This document shows, piece by piece, positions 7,051-15,962 of a DNA stretch of 64,000 bases (the first letter of the stretch is position 1; each line of letters begins with the position of its first letter). This DNA comes from Armatimonadetes bacterium UBA1398. GTDB lineage: Bacteria; Armatimonadota; Zipacnadia; UBA1398. The notes under the pieces are model-generated. The model was not told the origin of the DNA and searched no databases. It saw only the letters and a program-made list of their open reading frames with translations. The stretch covers positions 1 through 64,000 of the forward strand of contig DBQI01000043.1 of NCBI GenBank assembly GCA_002305165.1. The letters run 5' to 3'. The position numbers and the translations under genes were made by a program.

Positions 7051-9477
7051 CTAGGCCGCCCGACGCCGCAGGCCGGCGACGATGCCGATGCCGACGATCC
7101 CAAGGCCGAGGAGCAGACCCACCACATCAGCCCCAGTGAGCGTTCCCGCACTCGCCACCGACGACTCCCCGCCGCCGTCCAGCTCGGGTATGTGGAGCGC
7201 CTGACCCTCCAGGGCGCCGAGCAAGCCGCTGACCTGGTCCGCTGTGAGCTCGACCACGCCGTCGGGCCCGATCTCCACGGCCTTGCCATCCAGCGTGATC
7301 ACGACGTGCTCACCCACGGACATGAACTGGTTCAGGATGGGCGCTGCCTCCGCGAGCTGGAACTGGGCCCGAGAGAAGCTCTGGACCTGCAGCGTCTCCA
7401 GGTCATCGGTGTAGTGGGCGTCCACCCAGCGACCGTTGCGCAGGTAGAAGGCGCGACCGGCGACGTACTTCACGCCGCCTACTCGCTGGGCCTGCCCCTC
7501 GGCGTCCATGTAGAAGTTCAGCGTCTGGGCGTTGGATTGGCCCCTCATCATCTGGGCGTTGGCTGACTGCGACATCGCCCAGCCGCCCTGCTCCTCGGTC
7601 GCCGCTTCCGAAAGATCCATCGCGAATCGATCTAGGGCGCCACCTGCGGAAGGGCTAAGCACGCCCGGGCCACCCATAGTGCCCCCCGAACCGGACCCCC
7701 AGTGTGCCGCAGCCCCCGGGGCCGCAACGGCCACGTTCTCCTCCGTCACGAGGAATGCCGTGTACTCGGTCATGATCCCGAACCGGATGGAGAGCGCGAC
7801 CACCTCTTCGATAAGCTCGGGATCGGAGCCGTTCAGTCGCATTTGGTCAACGAGGAAGCCGATCTTGCGCGCGGCCCACAGCCGCGGGATGCGGGGGTTC
7901 TGGTCTTTGTCGGCGAAATGCACGGGGAACTCGTCCACGTACTCTCCGTTACCGGTGGACCCCCTCAGCACCACCGTTCCGCTGCCCGTGCCCGAGTACC
8001 GGCCAGCTAGGAGCAGCTGGGAGCCATGGAAGAGGTCGGGAACCTTCTGAGGATAGATGTCCCGGGTCGTCACCCCCGCAACCTCGATGCCGATGTCCGC
8101 GAGAGCGGGATGCGACATCTTGGAGAAGAAGCTGGAGACGGGCACCTCGATGTTCTCCGTAGGCCGGACATACTGCGGGAGCCCGCTTCCCTGCTCGGCG
8201 AGCTTGTCGAGGAAGTGGATGTTCACGTCATAGCCCACGCCGAACACGAACATCCGAGCCTCTGACTCGTTCCAGGCGCGGGCATGCTGAAGCAGCTTCT
8301 CCAGGCTCGTCTCCCCCACCGTCGGGTTGCCGTCGGACAGCAGGACAACCATCCGAGGCCGTCCCGAGGGTTGGAGGCTCGCGAGGCCCATCTGGAGCGC
8401 CGCCTCCATGTTCGTGCCGCCCACGGCCTCGATGCCCTCTACGAACTTCAGGGCCTCGCGGCGGCTCTCCGCGACCGGCGCCACCCGCTCGGCCATGGAT
8501 TCGGCGGCCGATGAGAACCGTACCACGTTCACCCGATCCTCATCATTCAGCGATGCGATGCAGTACTTGAGCGCCTCACGAGCCTGATCGATCTTCCCGT
8601 CGCTCGCCATCGAGCCCGATGTGTCGAGGATGAACACGACATCCTTCGCCACCCGCTTCTCGGGGTCGCTGTCATAGGCCGGCGCGGCGAGCAGCAGGAA
8701 GTAGCCCTCCTCCTCGCCCTCGGGCCAGGTCGAGATCACGTTGACGCCAAGCTCATCGGGGCTAACCGAGTAGTACACGAGGAAGTCCTCGTCGGGCCTG
8801 GCATTCCGCTCCTCGTATCCGACAACGACCTTGCGGTCGCTGAGCCGATGGATATCGATCTCATGGGTGGGAGAGTAGACGTTCGCGATGGGCGTCCGCG
8901 ACTCGATGGTCACGGCCACGCTGACCTCTTCGAGGGGCTTGCTCGAGAACTTCTCCGTGTTCAGCGGGTAGAGCACCTCGGCCAGACCATTGTCCACGGG
9001 AACGACTTGGTCGTAGCTGATGGTCACGCGCTTGTCACCGTTGGCGGGGATGGGGTAGACCCGGGCGCGGTAGGCGTCCCGCCCCACGTACTCGAGCAGG
9101 GCCGGATCGCGCATCGAGCGGACGATGTCCTCGTAGACGTTCCGCGCCTCATCGCGCGGCAGCATCTTGCCCTCAGTAGGCTTGCCGTCGACCTCCATGC
9201 TCAACTGAGAGACCGAAGCGCCGGCAGGCACGGGGAACAGGTACTCGCCCTCGATGTCGTAGGGATTGGGGTTGTGAAAGACCTGATCGATCTCGCAGTG
9301 GAGAATCTGGTCGCTAACGTCGATGGTGACATGGTGATACTTGACGGCCAGATACTGCACCGGCTGGGGCGGATCCGGGGGCGCGATGGGCACGATGACC
9401 CCGTCGGCTGAGGCAGGTACTGAAATGAGAAGAAGCGCCAAGAGAACTCCGAGGAGCACGTGCCTGAGGATACTCAC
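7051..9477 (-). CDS. Secreted VIT / von Willebrand factor A domain protein with C-terminal membrane anchor
   Basis: An 808-residue exported protein. Residues 1-24 are a Sec signal peptide (cleavage near PASA-DG). A VIT domain (about 35-170) shows FxNPNPYDIEGEYLFPVP and the conserved Y..IPANGDKRVTISY. A vWA domain follows with a metal-ion site Asp285-x-Ser287-x-Ser289 (DTSGSM), the later GGTNMEAAL threonine and LLSDGNPT aspartate, so the metal site looks intact. The C-terminal third is unknown, including a small YLRNGRWVD motif. The last 28 residues form a Gly/Leu/Val helix ending LRRRAA, the layout of sorting signals but without LPxTG or PEP. Relatives are inter-alpha-trypsin-inhibitor-like adhesion or inhibitor proteins. 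It is monocistronic and ends at the hairpin 6987-7020. Confidence 0.9.
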   Translation of the reverse strand: MSILRHVLLGVLLALLLISVPASADGVIVPIAPPDPPQPVQYLAVKYHHVTIDVSDQILHCEIDQVFHNPNPYDIEGEYLFPVPAGASVSQLSMEVDGKPTEGKMLPRDEARNVYEDIVRSMRDPALLEYVGRDAYRARVYPIPANGDKRVTISYDQVVPVDNGLAEVLYPLNTEKFSSKPLEEVSVAVTIESRTPIANVYSPTHEIDIHRLSDRKVVVGYEERNARPDEDFLVYYSVSPDELGVNVISTWPEGEEEGYFLLLAAPAYDSDPEKRVAKDVVFILDTSGSMASDGKIDQAREALKYCIASLNDEDRVNVVRFSSAAESMAERVAPVAESRREALKFVEGIEAVGGTNMEAALQMGLASLQPSGRPRMVVLLSDGNPTVGETSLEKLLQHARAWNESEARMFVFGVGYDVNIHFLDKLAEQGSGLPQYVRPTENIEVPVSSFFSKMSHPALADIGIEVAGVTTRDIYPQKVPDLFHGSQLLLAGRYSGTGSGTVVLRGSTGNGEYVDEFPVHFADKDQNPRIPRLWAARKIGFLVDQMRLNGSDPELIEEVVALSIRFGIMTEYTAFLVTEENVAVAAPGAAAHWGSGSGGTMGGPGVLSPSAGGALDRFAMDLSEAATEEQGGWAMSQSANAQMMRGQSNAQTLNFYMDAEGQAQRVGGVKYVAGRAFYLRNGRWVDAHYTDDLETLQVQSFSRAQFQLAEAAPILNQFMSVGEHVVITLDGKAVEIGPDGVVELTADQVSGLLGALEGQALHIPELDGGGESSVASAGTLTGADVVGLLLGLGIVGIGIVAGLRRRAA

Positions 9478-9581
9478 GGTGTGATCTCTCCCTCCACGGG
9501 TTACGAGTGTCAGAGTCGCTCGATGGTTCCCCCGATTCGGTGGCAGGTGCGCGAGCCGCCGGCGGATGCTAGGATGTGACC

Positions 9582-10331
9582 ATGTCCCAGGTCGCCGTTA
9601 CGTGCTGCCCCGACGGAATCGTCGTCGCCTCCGAGAGTCTCCTCTCTTACGAGCACGGCCGGGCCCATGGCTATGCGCAGAAGGTCTTCCCACTCGGGCC
9701 CCGGCTCGCTTTCGCCGCCGTCGGCAACGCGACCATGCCCGACCCCCGCATCGACGCGAAGTGGCCCGGATTTGGGGCCCACCTGGACACCCTGACGGGC
9801 GGCAAGCCCGTCGAGGGTGATCCCGGGACCGTTGCGGAGCGCATCGGTCGCTTCGCCGTCGATGTGCTTCAGTGGCTCACCGATCGGCCCCGGGGCTGGG
9901 AGACCCTGGCCATCGCGACGTGGCATATCCGGTATGTGGTGGCCGGGTACGACGCGGCGGGCGGCGCCGGCACCATCGTCACCTGGACGGCCACCGCGGC
10001 TGAAGCCCACGAGGATGAGCGCCTCAGCACCGAGAGCAAGGGGAAGGCGGCTCTGGGCGTCTTCGACGAGTGGCCACCGCGCCGCGGCCGGGCGGTCGCT
10101 CTCAGCGGCGCCGGCGGGCGCCTCCGGCCCATGCCTGGCACAAGGACCGACAGCCCGTCTGCTCCCTCCGACAGCGTGCTCAACCGGGCCGAACGCGCCG
10201 CGCGACGGGTCGTGAGCCTCGCGTGCCGGCGCTTCCCGCGCGCCTGTGGAGGGCCGCTGCAGGTGCTGCGGATAGAGCCCCATCGAGGGCTGCACTGGGT
10301 GGAGAAGCCGCCCTGGCTCCCGGACGCGTGA
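9582..10331 (+). CDS. Proteasome-like Ntn-hydrolase-fold protein (tentative)
   Basis: About 249 residues from ATG 9582, preceded by AGGA with a seven-base spacer; an in-frame GTG at 9576 is possible. The first half resembles proteasome-subunit beta sheets: VAVTCCPDGIVVASES, then KVFPLGPRLAFAAVGNA, and YVVAGYDAAGGAGTI around residues 115-130. The catalytic N-terminal threonine of true proteasome beta subunits is not visible, so activity is doubtful; Ser2 or Cys8-Cys9 could substitute. The C-terminal third is Arg/Pro-rich and low in complexity. It converges on the MFS gene with a 3-base gap. The fold assignment is inference from short motifs. Confidence 0.45.
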   Translation: MSQVAVTCCPDGIVVASESLLSYEHGRAHGYAQKVFPLGPRLAFAAVGNATMPDPRIDAKWPGFGAHLDTLTGGKPVEGDPGTVAERIGRFAVDVLQWLTDRPRGWETLAIATWHIRYVVAGYDAAGGAGTIVTWTATAAEAHEDERLSTESKGKAALGVFDEWPPRRGRAVALSGAGGRLRPMPGTRTDSPSAPSDSVLNRAERAARRVVSLACRRFPRACGGPLQVLRIEPHRGLHWVEKPPWLPDA

Positions 10332-10334
10332 CCC

Positions 10335-11594
10335 CTATCCGGCGGGCAATTGCGCCGCGCGCTGTAGCTTCGGGCGCGGCGGCTCGCGGAGCAGGCCGAA
10401 GGATGCCGCCACCGCGACACCCAGCACGCCGCTGCCGAGCAGCAAGGTACGCATCCCGTACCGGCTCTCCAGCAGCCCGAGCAGCGCCACACTAGCGGCC
10501 AGGAAGGCCGCGGTGACCACCTTGTGCATGCTGAAGGCCGAGGTCTGGCTCGTATCTCCGGCCGACCGGCTAACCCACATGCTGACAGGGCTCGAGAGCA
10601 TCATGTGGAGGGGCCCATGTAGGATGAAGGCAACCGCGGACACGGCCACCGAGTCACCCAACCCCATCACCAGGCAGCAAGCCGCGGCGCCCATCGCGCA
10701 CACGATGCTGAACTTCCGGATGGACACGCGGTCCAGCAGGAAGCCGCTGCAGATGACCCCGAGGAGAGTCAGCAGCCCAGAAGCGGCGCCGTACTCGCCG
10801 AAGCGCCCATCCGAGACCCCAAGCTCCTGGGTGAACCGGATCGCGGCGAAAGTGCCCACCGCCGCCACGGCCGCGAACCAGAACTGGGTTACTAGGATCA
10901 TGCGCATCAGGTCGCGGTTCCGGCAGGCCTGTCGGTAGCTTACCCACATGTCCCGGCAGGCTCCCCATGCTCCCACGGTCCGGGCTGGCAGGCGGTGGTC
11001 CGGGTACTGCATAAGAACCACCGCGCCGACAACCAGGGCCCCGGCGAGGGTGTACAGCACAGGCGGGTACCCATGCCAAGCCTTGGCTAACCGTGTGACG
11101 ATAACGGGCGCGAAGATGGCCGCGCAGGCGTAGACGCTCCGGTAGATCGAGTTCGCGAGCCCCTGTCGCGCATCGGAAATCCGCTGCGTGAGCGTGTTCA
11201 TGTTGACAAAAGCGGCGCTCACTAGCGCCCCATAGATGGGCATTCCCACCCAGAGGCCAAGGGACTCCCCCATGGACCAGGCGACGAGAACGACGGCGAT
11301 AAGCGCCATGCAGATGGCGCCAAGCAGCCGATCCCCGTACCGCTCGGTGAGCACCCCGAGGGGGAGGATGCCTACTAGCACTCCGATCATGCGCAAGGAC
11401 CTGAGATGGGCCCACTGGTCGGCACTGAGCCCCAACTCCCCCGACACCCAAAGAGGCAGTAGAACCTCGGCTCCACTCGAGAACATACCCCAGAGCAGGG
11501 TCGTGGAGACGATGACGCCCATGCGCCGACGCGCCAAGCTACTCGTGGCGGCCGTCGGCTTCTCTTCGGGCTGTCTGTAGGAGCGGGAGACCAT
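10335..11594 (-). CDS. Major facilitator superfamily transporter
   Basis: About 419 residues from ATG 11594, with 12 predicted membrane spans. The start was chosen because the hydrophobic profile begins soon after (MGVIVSTTLLWGMF) and the open frame upstream to 12209 is Arg/Pro/Ser-rich and antisense to the GH95 gene. The loop between spans 2 and 3 reads GVLTERYGDRLLGA, a variant of the G-x-x-x-D-R-x-G-R motif, and RISDARQGLANSIYRSVYA marks spans 4-5. The substrate is unknown. It diverges from the GH95 fucosidase gene, so it is a candidate importer for fucosylated or other sugars, but that rests on position only. Confidence 0.85.
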   Translation of the reverse strand: MVSRSYRQPEEKPTAATSSLARRRMGVIVSTTLLWGMFSSGAEVLLPLWVSGELGLSADQWAHLRSLRMIGVLVGILPLGVLTERYGDRLLGAICMALIAVVLVAWSMGESLGLWVGMPIYGALVSAAFVNMNTLTQRISDARQGLANSIYRSVYACAAIFAPVIVTRLAKAWHGYPPVLYTLAGALVVGAVVLMQYPDHRLPARTVGAWGACRDMWVSYRQACRNRDLMRMILVTQFWFAAVAAVGTFAAIRFTQELGVSDGRFGEYGAASGLLTLLGVICSGFLLDRVSIRKFSIVCAMGAAACCLVMGLGDSVAVSAVAFILHGPLHMMLSSPVSMWVSRSAGDTSQTSAFSMHKVVTAAFLAASVALLGLLESRYGMRTLLLGSGVLGVAVAASFGLLREPPRPKLQRAAQLPAG

Positions 11595-11698
11595 GGGCTC
11601 TGCGTTCGCCTCGCAAGGCCTTGTGGGGCCCGTCCGCATTCTATACCACGCGGCGCCGGAGCGCAGGAGTCGAGACGCTCGCCACGAACCCCGTGGCC

Positions 11699-11866
11699 AT
11701 GATGACACTGCTGCTCGCCCACCTTGCCGCGCAGACTCTCTCGGCCCCGGCGGAGGTACCGCCGGACACGGAGGGGCTCTACTGGGGCGATATGCCGGAG
11801 GGCATCCCCGCCCCACCGGTAGCCGCCCAGGCCGTCGAGGATGGCAGCGCGGTGGCGCCGTGGTGA
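11699..11866 (+). CDS. Possible 55-residue secreted peptide upstream of the fucosidase
   Basis: Within the 354-base interval between the MFS start (11594) and the GH95 start (11949), a plus-strand frame from ATG 11699 encodes a hydrophobic start (MMTLLLAHLAAQTL, likely signal peptide, SAPAE cleavage) and a short acidic/proline tail (LYWGDMPEGIPAPP). It stops 82 bases before GH95. There is no good ribosome site and no family match, so it may be chance; otherwise the interval holds only promoter sequence for the two divergent genes. Confidence 0.25.
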   Translation: MMTLLLAHLAAQTLSAPAEVPPDTEGLYWGDMPEGIPAPPVAAQAVEDGSAVAPW

Positions 11867-11948
11867 TCAGACAGGGCGCGGGGCAGGAGTGGTCGCAACG
11901 CCACATAGCTCTCAGGCCCTTTGAACTACACGTCGAGGAGGCAGAGGA

Positions 11949-14267
11949 ATGACTGCGACACTCTCTCTGGCCCTTACAGCAAGCGCGTTCTTGATCAACC
12001 AGATAGGGGAGAGCGATATGGACCGGCGACCCTTGGTGACGTGGTACGACGAACCCGCTGCCACATGGGATGAGGCGCTCCCCATCGGCGGCGGTCGTCT
12101 GGGGGCCATGGTATTCGGCGGCACAGAGTCCGAACGCATCCAGTTCAACGAGGACACCCTCTGGACGGGCCATCCGAGGGCCTACCACAACGAGGGAGCC
12201 GTCGAGCACCTAGCCGAGATCCGAAGGCTCCTTGCTGAGGGCAAGCAGGGCGATGCCGAGGATCTGGCTTGGCGCGAGTTCATGAGTGTGCCGCCTCATC
12301 AGATGGCCTATCAGCCCTTCGGCGACATCATCCTCACCTTCCCGGAGCACGCGGAGGTGGAGGCCTACCGCCGTGAGCTTGATCTGCGCCAAGCCGTCGC
12401 CACAGTGAGGTACCGTGTGGGTGGCGTAACCTACACGCGCCGAGCCCTCGCGAGCTATCCCGACCGCGTGATAGCCCTTCACGTCGAGGCGGACTCGCCT
12501 GGCGCCGTGAGCTTCACCATTGCCCTGACTAGCCCCCACGCCGAGACGAGGGTGTTCGCGGACGCCGCGGGCGACTTGGTTCTGCGTGGCCGGGTTCAGG
12601 AGGACGGCCTTCGGTTCGAGGCACGCCTGCGGGTCGACGCGCAGGGGGGAGAGATCACGGCCGAAGAGGGCGCCATAGCCGTCGCGGGCGCCGACTCCGC
12701 CACCCTCTACCTCACCGCCGCCACTAGTTACATCGACTACACGGAGATCTCGGGCGACCCGTCAGCTATCGCCTTGGCCGATATGGAGCAGGCGGCGAAC
12801 CAGAGCTTCGCGGAGCTCCTCGATACTCACGCCGCCGACTATGGCGAGCTGTTCGGCCGTGTGGAGTTGGACCTGGGCGAGACCGAGGCCGCGGCACTAC
12901 CGACGGATGAGCGCATCCGGCGAGCCGCGGAGCTCGACGACCCCGCGCTAGCGGCCCTCTTCTTCCAGTTCGGCCGCTACCTCCTCATCGCGAGCAGTCG
13001 CCCGGGCACTCAGCCCGCGAACCTGCAAGGCATCTGGAACCAGGAGCTGTCCCCGCCATGGGACAGCAAGTGGACCGTCAACATCAACACAGAGATGAAC
13101 TACTGGCCCGCCGAGGCAACGGGCCTCTCAGAGTGTCAGGACCCCCTCTTTGATCTACTCACCGAGGTCGCCGAAACGGGCCGCGAGACCGCCAGGGCGC
13201 ACTACGGGGCAGGCGGGTGGGTTCTGCATCACAATACCGACATCTGGCGAGGGACCGCTCCCATCAATGGGGCGGACCACGGGATCTGGCAGACCGGCGG
13301 CGCATGGCTCTGCGATCAGTTCTGGGAGCGTTGCCGCTTCACGGGTCGGCTGCCCGATGAGGCTTACCCGATCATGAAGGGCGCAGCCGAGTTCTTCCTC
13401 GATGCCCTGATCGAGGACCCCGACACCGGCTGGCTGATCAGCACCCCCTCCAACTCCCCGGAGAATGGCGGACTGGTGGCAGGGCCGACGATGGACCACC
13501 AGATCATCCGCAGCCTGTTCGCGAACACCGCCGCCGCGGCCGACCTCCTCGGAATCGATGCCGACTTCGCGGCCACACTGCGCCGAGCGCGGTCGCGCAT
13601 CGCACCCAATCAGATCGGCCGCCACGGTCAACTTCAGGAGTGGCTGGAGGACATCGACGACCCGGCCAACGAGCATCGGCACGTATCCCACCTGTACGGC
13701 CTGTACCCGGGCTCGGAGATCACTTGGCGCGACACGCCCGAGCTCTTCGCCGCCGCGCGCCAATCCCTGATCTTCCGCGGCGATGGGGGGACGGGCTGGA
13801 GCAAGGCCTGGAAGATCGCCCTCTGGGCCCGGCTGCTCGACGGCGACCACTCTCACCGGATGCTCATCGAGGCCCTGTCCGGCAACACCCTCCCGAACCT
13901 GTTCGACACCCATCCGCCCTTCCAGATCGATGGCAACTTCGGGGGCACGGCGGGCATCGCGGAGATGCTGCTTCAGAGCCATGCGGACGAGCTGCATCTG
14001 CTCCCCGCCCTGCCCTCAGCTTGGCCGACGGGCAGGGTCTCCGGTCTGCGAGCGCGAGGGGCCTTCGTCGTCGATCTGGAGTGGTCGGCAGGGGAGCTCG
14101 TGGAGGCTCGGGTCACCTCGCTGAACGGTAGCCCGGTGTCGATCCGGACCGCGGCGCCAGCCAACGTCCGCAGCGAGCGCGGCCGCATCGCCGTAGCGCG
14201 CCCCGAGTCAACCGTCGTGGCCTTCGATACCGAAGAGGGTGCGACCTATGTGATCACGCCGCGGTAG
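11949..14267 (+). CDS. GH95 alpha-L-fucosidase (inverting)
   Basis: A 772-residue member of GH95, a family of alpha-1,2-L-fucosidases with some alpha-L-galactosidases. It opens WYDEPAATWDEALPIGGGRLGAMVFGG, a beta-sandwich signature, and has an (alpha/alpha)6 barrel. Catalytic residues by comparison with the Bifidobacterium enzyme: Asn378 and Asn380 (WTVNINTEMNYWP), Glu564 (LQEWLEDI, general acid) and Asp661 (DGNFGG). All are present, so it should be active. Two starts are plausible: ATG 11949 (GAGGAGG upstream), giving a hydrophobic MTATLSLALTASAF leader without a basic n-region, or ATG 12018 (AGGGGAGAG upstream), giving a cytoplasmic enzyme starting MDRRPLVTWYDE. It lies 22 bases before the UroD-like gene, forming a two-gene operon. 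Confidence 0.96.
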   Translation: MTATLSLALTASAFLINQIGESDMDRRPLVTWYDEPAATWDEALPIGGGRLGAMVFGGTESERIQFNEDTLWTGHPRAYHNEGAVEHLAEIRRLLAEGKQGDAEDLAWREFMSVPPHQMAYQPFGDIILTFPEHAEVEAYRRELDLRQAVATVRYRVGGVTYTRRALASYPDRVIALHVEADSPGAVSFTIALTSPHAETRVFADAAGDLVLRGRVQEDGLRFEARLRVDAQGGEITAEEGAIAVAGADSATLYLTAATSYIDYTEISGDPSAIALADMEQAANQSFAELLDTHAADYGELFGRVELDLGETEAAALPTDERIRRAAELDDPALAALFFQFGRYLLIASSRPGTQPANLQGIWNQELSPPWDSKWTVNINTEMNYWPAEATGLSECQDPLFDLLTEVAETGRETARAHYGAGGWVLHHNTDIWRGTAPINGADHGIWQTGGAWLCDQFWERCRFTGRLPDEAYPIMKGAAEFFLDALIEDPDTGWLISTPSNSPENGGLVAGPTMDHQIIRSLFANTAAAADLLGIDADFAATLRRARSRIAPNQIGRHGQLQEWLEDIDDPANEHRHVSHLYGLYPGSEITWRDTPELFAAARQSLIFRGDGGTGWSKAWKIALWARLLDGDHSHRMLIEALSGNTLPNLFDTHPPFQIDGNFGGTAGIAEMLLQSHADELHLLPALPSAWPTGRVSGLRARGAFVVDLEWSAGELVEARVTSLNGSPVSIRTAAPANVRSERGRIAVARPESTVVAFDTEEGATYVITPR

Positions 14268-14289
14268 CGCGGACCCGTGGAGGGCTGCT

Positions 14290-15540
14290 GTGACCGACGT
14301 CGAACACCTGCGCCCCCTGGTCGACGAGCTCCTTGAACGCTCCTCGGTACCCCGTCAGACGGCGGGCGCCGAACTCTTCGCGGCGCTGAACGCCCTGGAG
14401 CCGGTGCCGCGCGCGGCTGTCGCCACCGTGCATGAACTGATCCCGTGGGAGCACTGGCATCTCATGCTCGGCGAGGACCCGCTCCGATGCGTTGCCGAGG
14501 ATGCCCGGGCGCTGGAGTGGCGCCTCCGACGGGACCTGTGGGCCGATGCCCACATCGGCGACGACCGCCCCCTCTTCGCCCACGTGATCGTCTACGCCGC
14601 AGTGGAGCAGGTGCGGGGATGGGGCGTGTCGCCGTGCATCCGGTCTGTGGGCGGAGCCACAACAGCCTGGCGTAACGACCCGCCCCTCGCAGCCGGTATC
14701 GACCTCTCGCGGCTGACCTACCCCGAGCACCGGCACGACGCCCAGGCGACCGCCCTTCGCGTCGAACGCGCCTCCGAACTCGTCGAGGGGCGAGTGCCCG
14801 TCCGCGTGCAATCCCCCCACCTGGGGCACCACGCCTTCGATGTGGCCGTCTCACTCCGCGGCATGGACAACCTCCTCATCGACTGCGCCGCGGATGCGAA
14901 GGCGGCTCACAGTCTGATGGCGCACGTCACCGAGGGACTGCGCCGCAGTCACCTCTGGCGCGAGGAGCAAGGTCTGCTCTGCGGCGTGCCGAGCCCTTGC
15001 GGCCGATACTATGCCCTGGACTGGGCCTTCTTCCACTGCGCCCGCTGGCCGACACCGGACGCGCGGCTCACCTCGCTAGCACAGGAATGGGCGTACGTCT
15101 CGGGCCAGACATCAGCGGGGCTGGGTCCTCGGCAGTACGCGGAGTTCGTCCAACCCTACAACGAACGACTCGCCTCCCTCTACCCCGATGGCACCGTCTA
15201 CTACCATGGGTGCGAGTGCCTCGATGGCAAGTTCGACGCCATCGCGGATCTCACGAGCCTCCGCCGTATCCATGTGTCGCCATGGTCATCTGTGGGGCGA
15301 GCGAGGGAGCGCTTCGGCCGCGACGTGGTTCTCGAGGTCCACGCCCATCCTACCGCCGCGTTCTTCACCCACGACCGTCGCTCCATGAGGGAGGAACTGC
15401 GGCGGCTCCTCGACGAGGCGGGCGATGCGCGCCTCGATCTCAACCTCAACGACATCCATTCCATCAACGGCAACCCAGCACGGCTGCGCGAGTGGACCGA
15501 AGCCGCGATCGAGCTATCCGAAGCCGCGGGGCCTCGGTGA
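14290..15540 (+). CDS. Uroporphyrinogen decarboxylase-like (UroD superfamily) protein
   Basis: 416 residues from GTG 14290, with GGAGGG five bases upstream. The C-terminal half has UroD-fold hallmarks: YYHGCECLDGKFDAIADL (near 305-320) and LRRIHVSPWSSVGRARERFGRDVVLEV. In this superfamily such proteins act either in haem synthesis or, as in MtaA/CmuA-like members, as methyltransferases moving methyl groups to corrinoid or thiol acceptors. A haem role is unlikely here: it is co-transcribed with the GH95 fucosidase, and similar UroD-like proteins are often found in polysaccharide loci of Armatimonadota, Lentisphaerae and Planctomycetes. The substrate is unknown. A second member is at 61300-62466 beside a sulfatase. 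Confidence 0.75.
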   Translation: MTDVEHLRPLVDELLERSSVPRQTAGAELFAALNALEPVPRAAVATVHELIPWEHWHLMLGEDPLRCVAEDARALEWRLRRDLWADAHIGDDRPLFAHVIVYAAVEQVRGWGVSPCIRSVGGATTAWRNDPPLAAGIDLSRLTYPEHRHDAQATALRVERASELVEGRVPVRVQSPHLGHHAFDVAVSLRGMDNLLIDCAADAKAAHSLMAHVTEGLRRSHLWREEQGLLCGVPSPCGRYYALDWAFFHCARWPTPDARLTSLAQEWAYVSGQTSAGLGPRQYAEFVQPYNERLASLYPDGTVYYHGCECLDGKFDAIADLTSLRRIHVSPWSSVGRARERFGRDVVLEVHAHPTAAFFTHDRRSMREELRRLLDEAGDARLDLNLNDIHSINGNPARLREWTEAAIELSEAAGPR

Positions 15541-15591
15541 GCGAACCCGGCGAGGGGGTTCGAACCGTCACCGCGGAAGGGGCCGTTTAGT

Positions 15592-15614
15592 GGTGGGTGG
15601 AGGAACCGCCCACC
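15592..15614 (+). promoter_or_regulatory. Hairpin between UroD-like gene and cold-shock gene
   Basis: GGTGGGTGG (15592-15600), loop AGGAA, CCGCCCACC (15606-15614): nine pairs with one G-U. It lies 52 bases after the UroD-like stop and 60 bases before the cold-shock start. It may terminate the fucosidase operon or belong to the cold-shock mRNA leader; such leaders are often structured. Confidence 0.4.
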
Positions 15615-15674
15615 CCACACGAACCGGAGCGCAGACCCCGGTCAAAACCAGTAAGGTCAGGAGTGTTGGTCGTA

Positions 15675-15875
15675 GTGCGCGGAACAGTGAAGTGGTTCAA
15701 TCCCGACAAGGGGTATGGCTTCATCACCCCGGAAGATGGCAGCAAGGATGTCTTCGTCCACTATTCGGAGATCGACATGGACGGTTTCCGTACGTTGGAG
15801 GAGAGCGACGAGGTCGAGTTCGAGATCGAGCAGGCGGACAAGGGTCCGCAGGCCGTGAGAGTCCGGCGCGTCTAG
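15675..15875 (+). CDS. cspA: Cold-shock protein (CspA family)
   Basis: A 66-residue single cold-shock domain that binds single-stranded RNA/DNA and melts mRNA structure. RNP1 is KGYGFI (residues 12-17) and RNP2 is VFVHYS (about 28-33, with the usual FVH); the opening GTVKWFNPDKG is canonical. GTG 15675 is preferred because it gives the normal length; GTG 15663 and TTG 15666 are in frame and the AGGAG at 15659-15663 could serve 15675 with a long spacer. It stands alone between the fucosidase operon and a convergent isomerase gene and is followed by a strong terminator at 15905-15934. Confidence 0.95.
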   Translation: MRGTVKWFNPDKGYGFITPEDGSKDVFVHYSEIDMDGFRTLEESDEVEFEIEQADKGPQAVRVRRV

Positions 15876-15904
15876 CCCGGATAGCCAAGCCGAACGTTGA
15901 CACA

Positions 15905-15934
15905 GGGACCCGCGCCCGGCAGGACGCGGGTCCC
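15905..15934. terminator. Bidirectional hairpin between convergent genes
   Basis: Perfect 10-bp inverted repeat GGGACCCGCG (15905-15914) and CGCGGGTCCC (15925-15934) with a 10-base loop. It is 30 bases after the cold-shock stop and 28 bases before the end of the convergent isomerase gene, so it can serve both. No T-run follows on either strand. Confidence 0.75.
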
Positions 15935-15962
15935 TCGCATGTCCCGGCCATGCCCGACGAGC

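Noticed and set aside
11595..12209. N-terminal extension of the MFS transporter
   Set aside because: It is antisense to the GH95 gene and Arg/Pro/Ser-rich; the hydrophobic profile begins at the 11594 start.
15557..15566. GGTTCGAACC, which looks like a tRNA T-arm
   Set aside because: The flanks do not form a five-pair T-stem and no anticodon or D-arm lies upstream; it is only a short palindrome.
15896..15901. TTGACA as a -35 box after the cold-shock gene
   Set aside because: No -10 follows at a suitable distance and the sequence enters the terminator hairpin.
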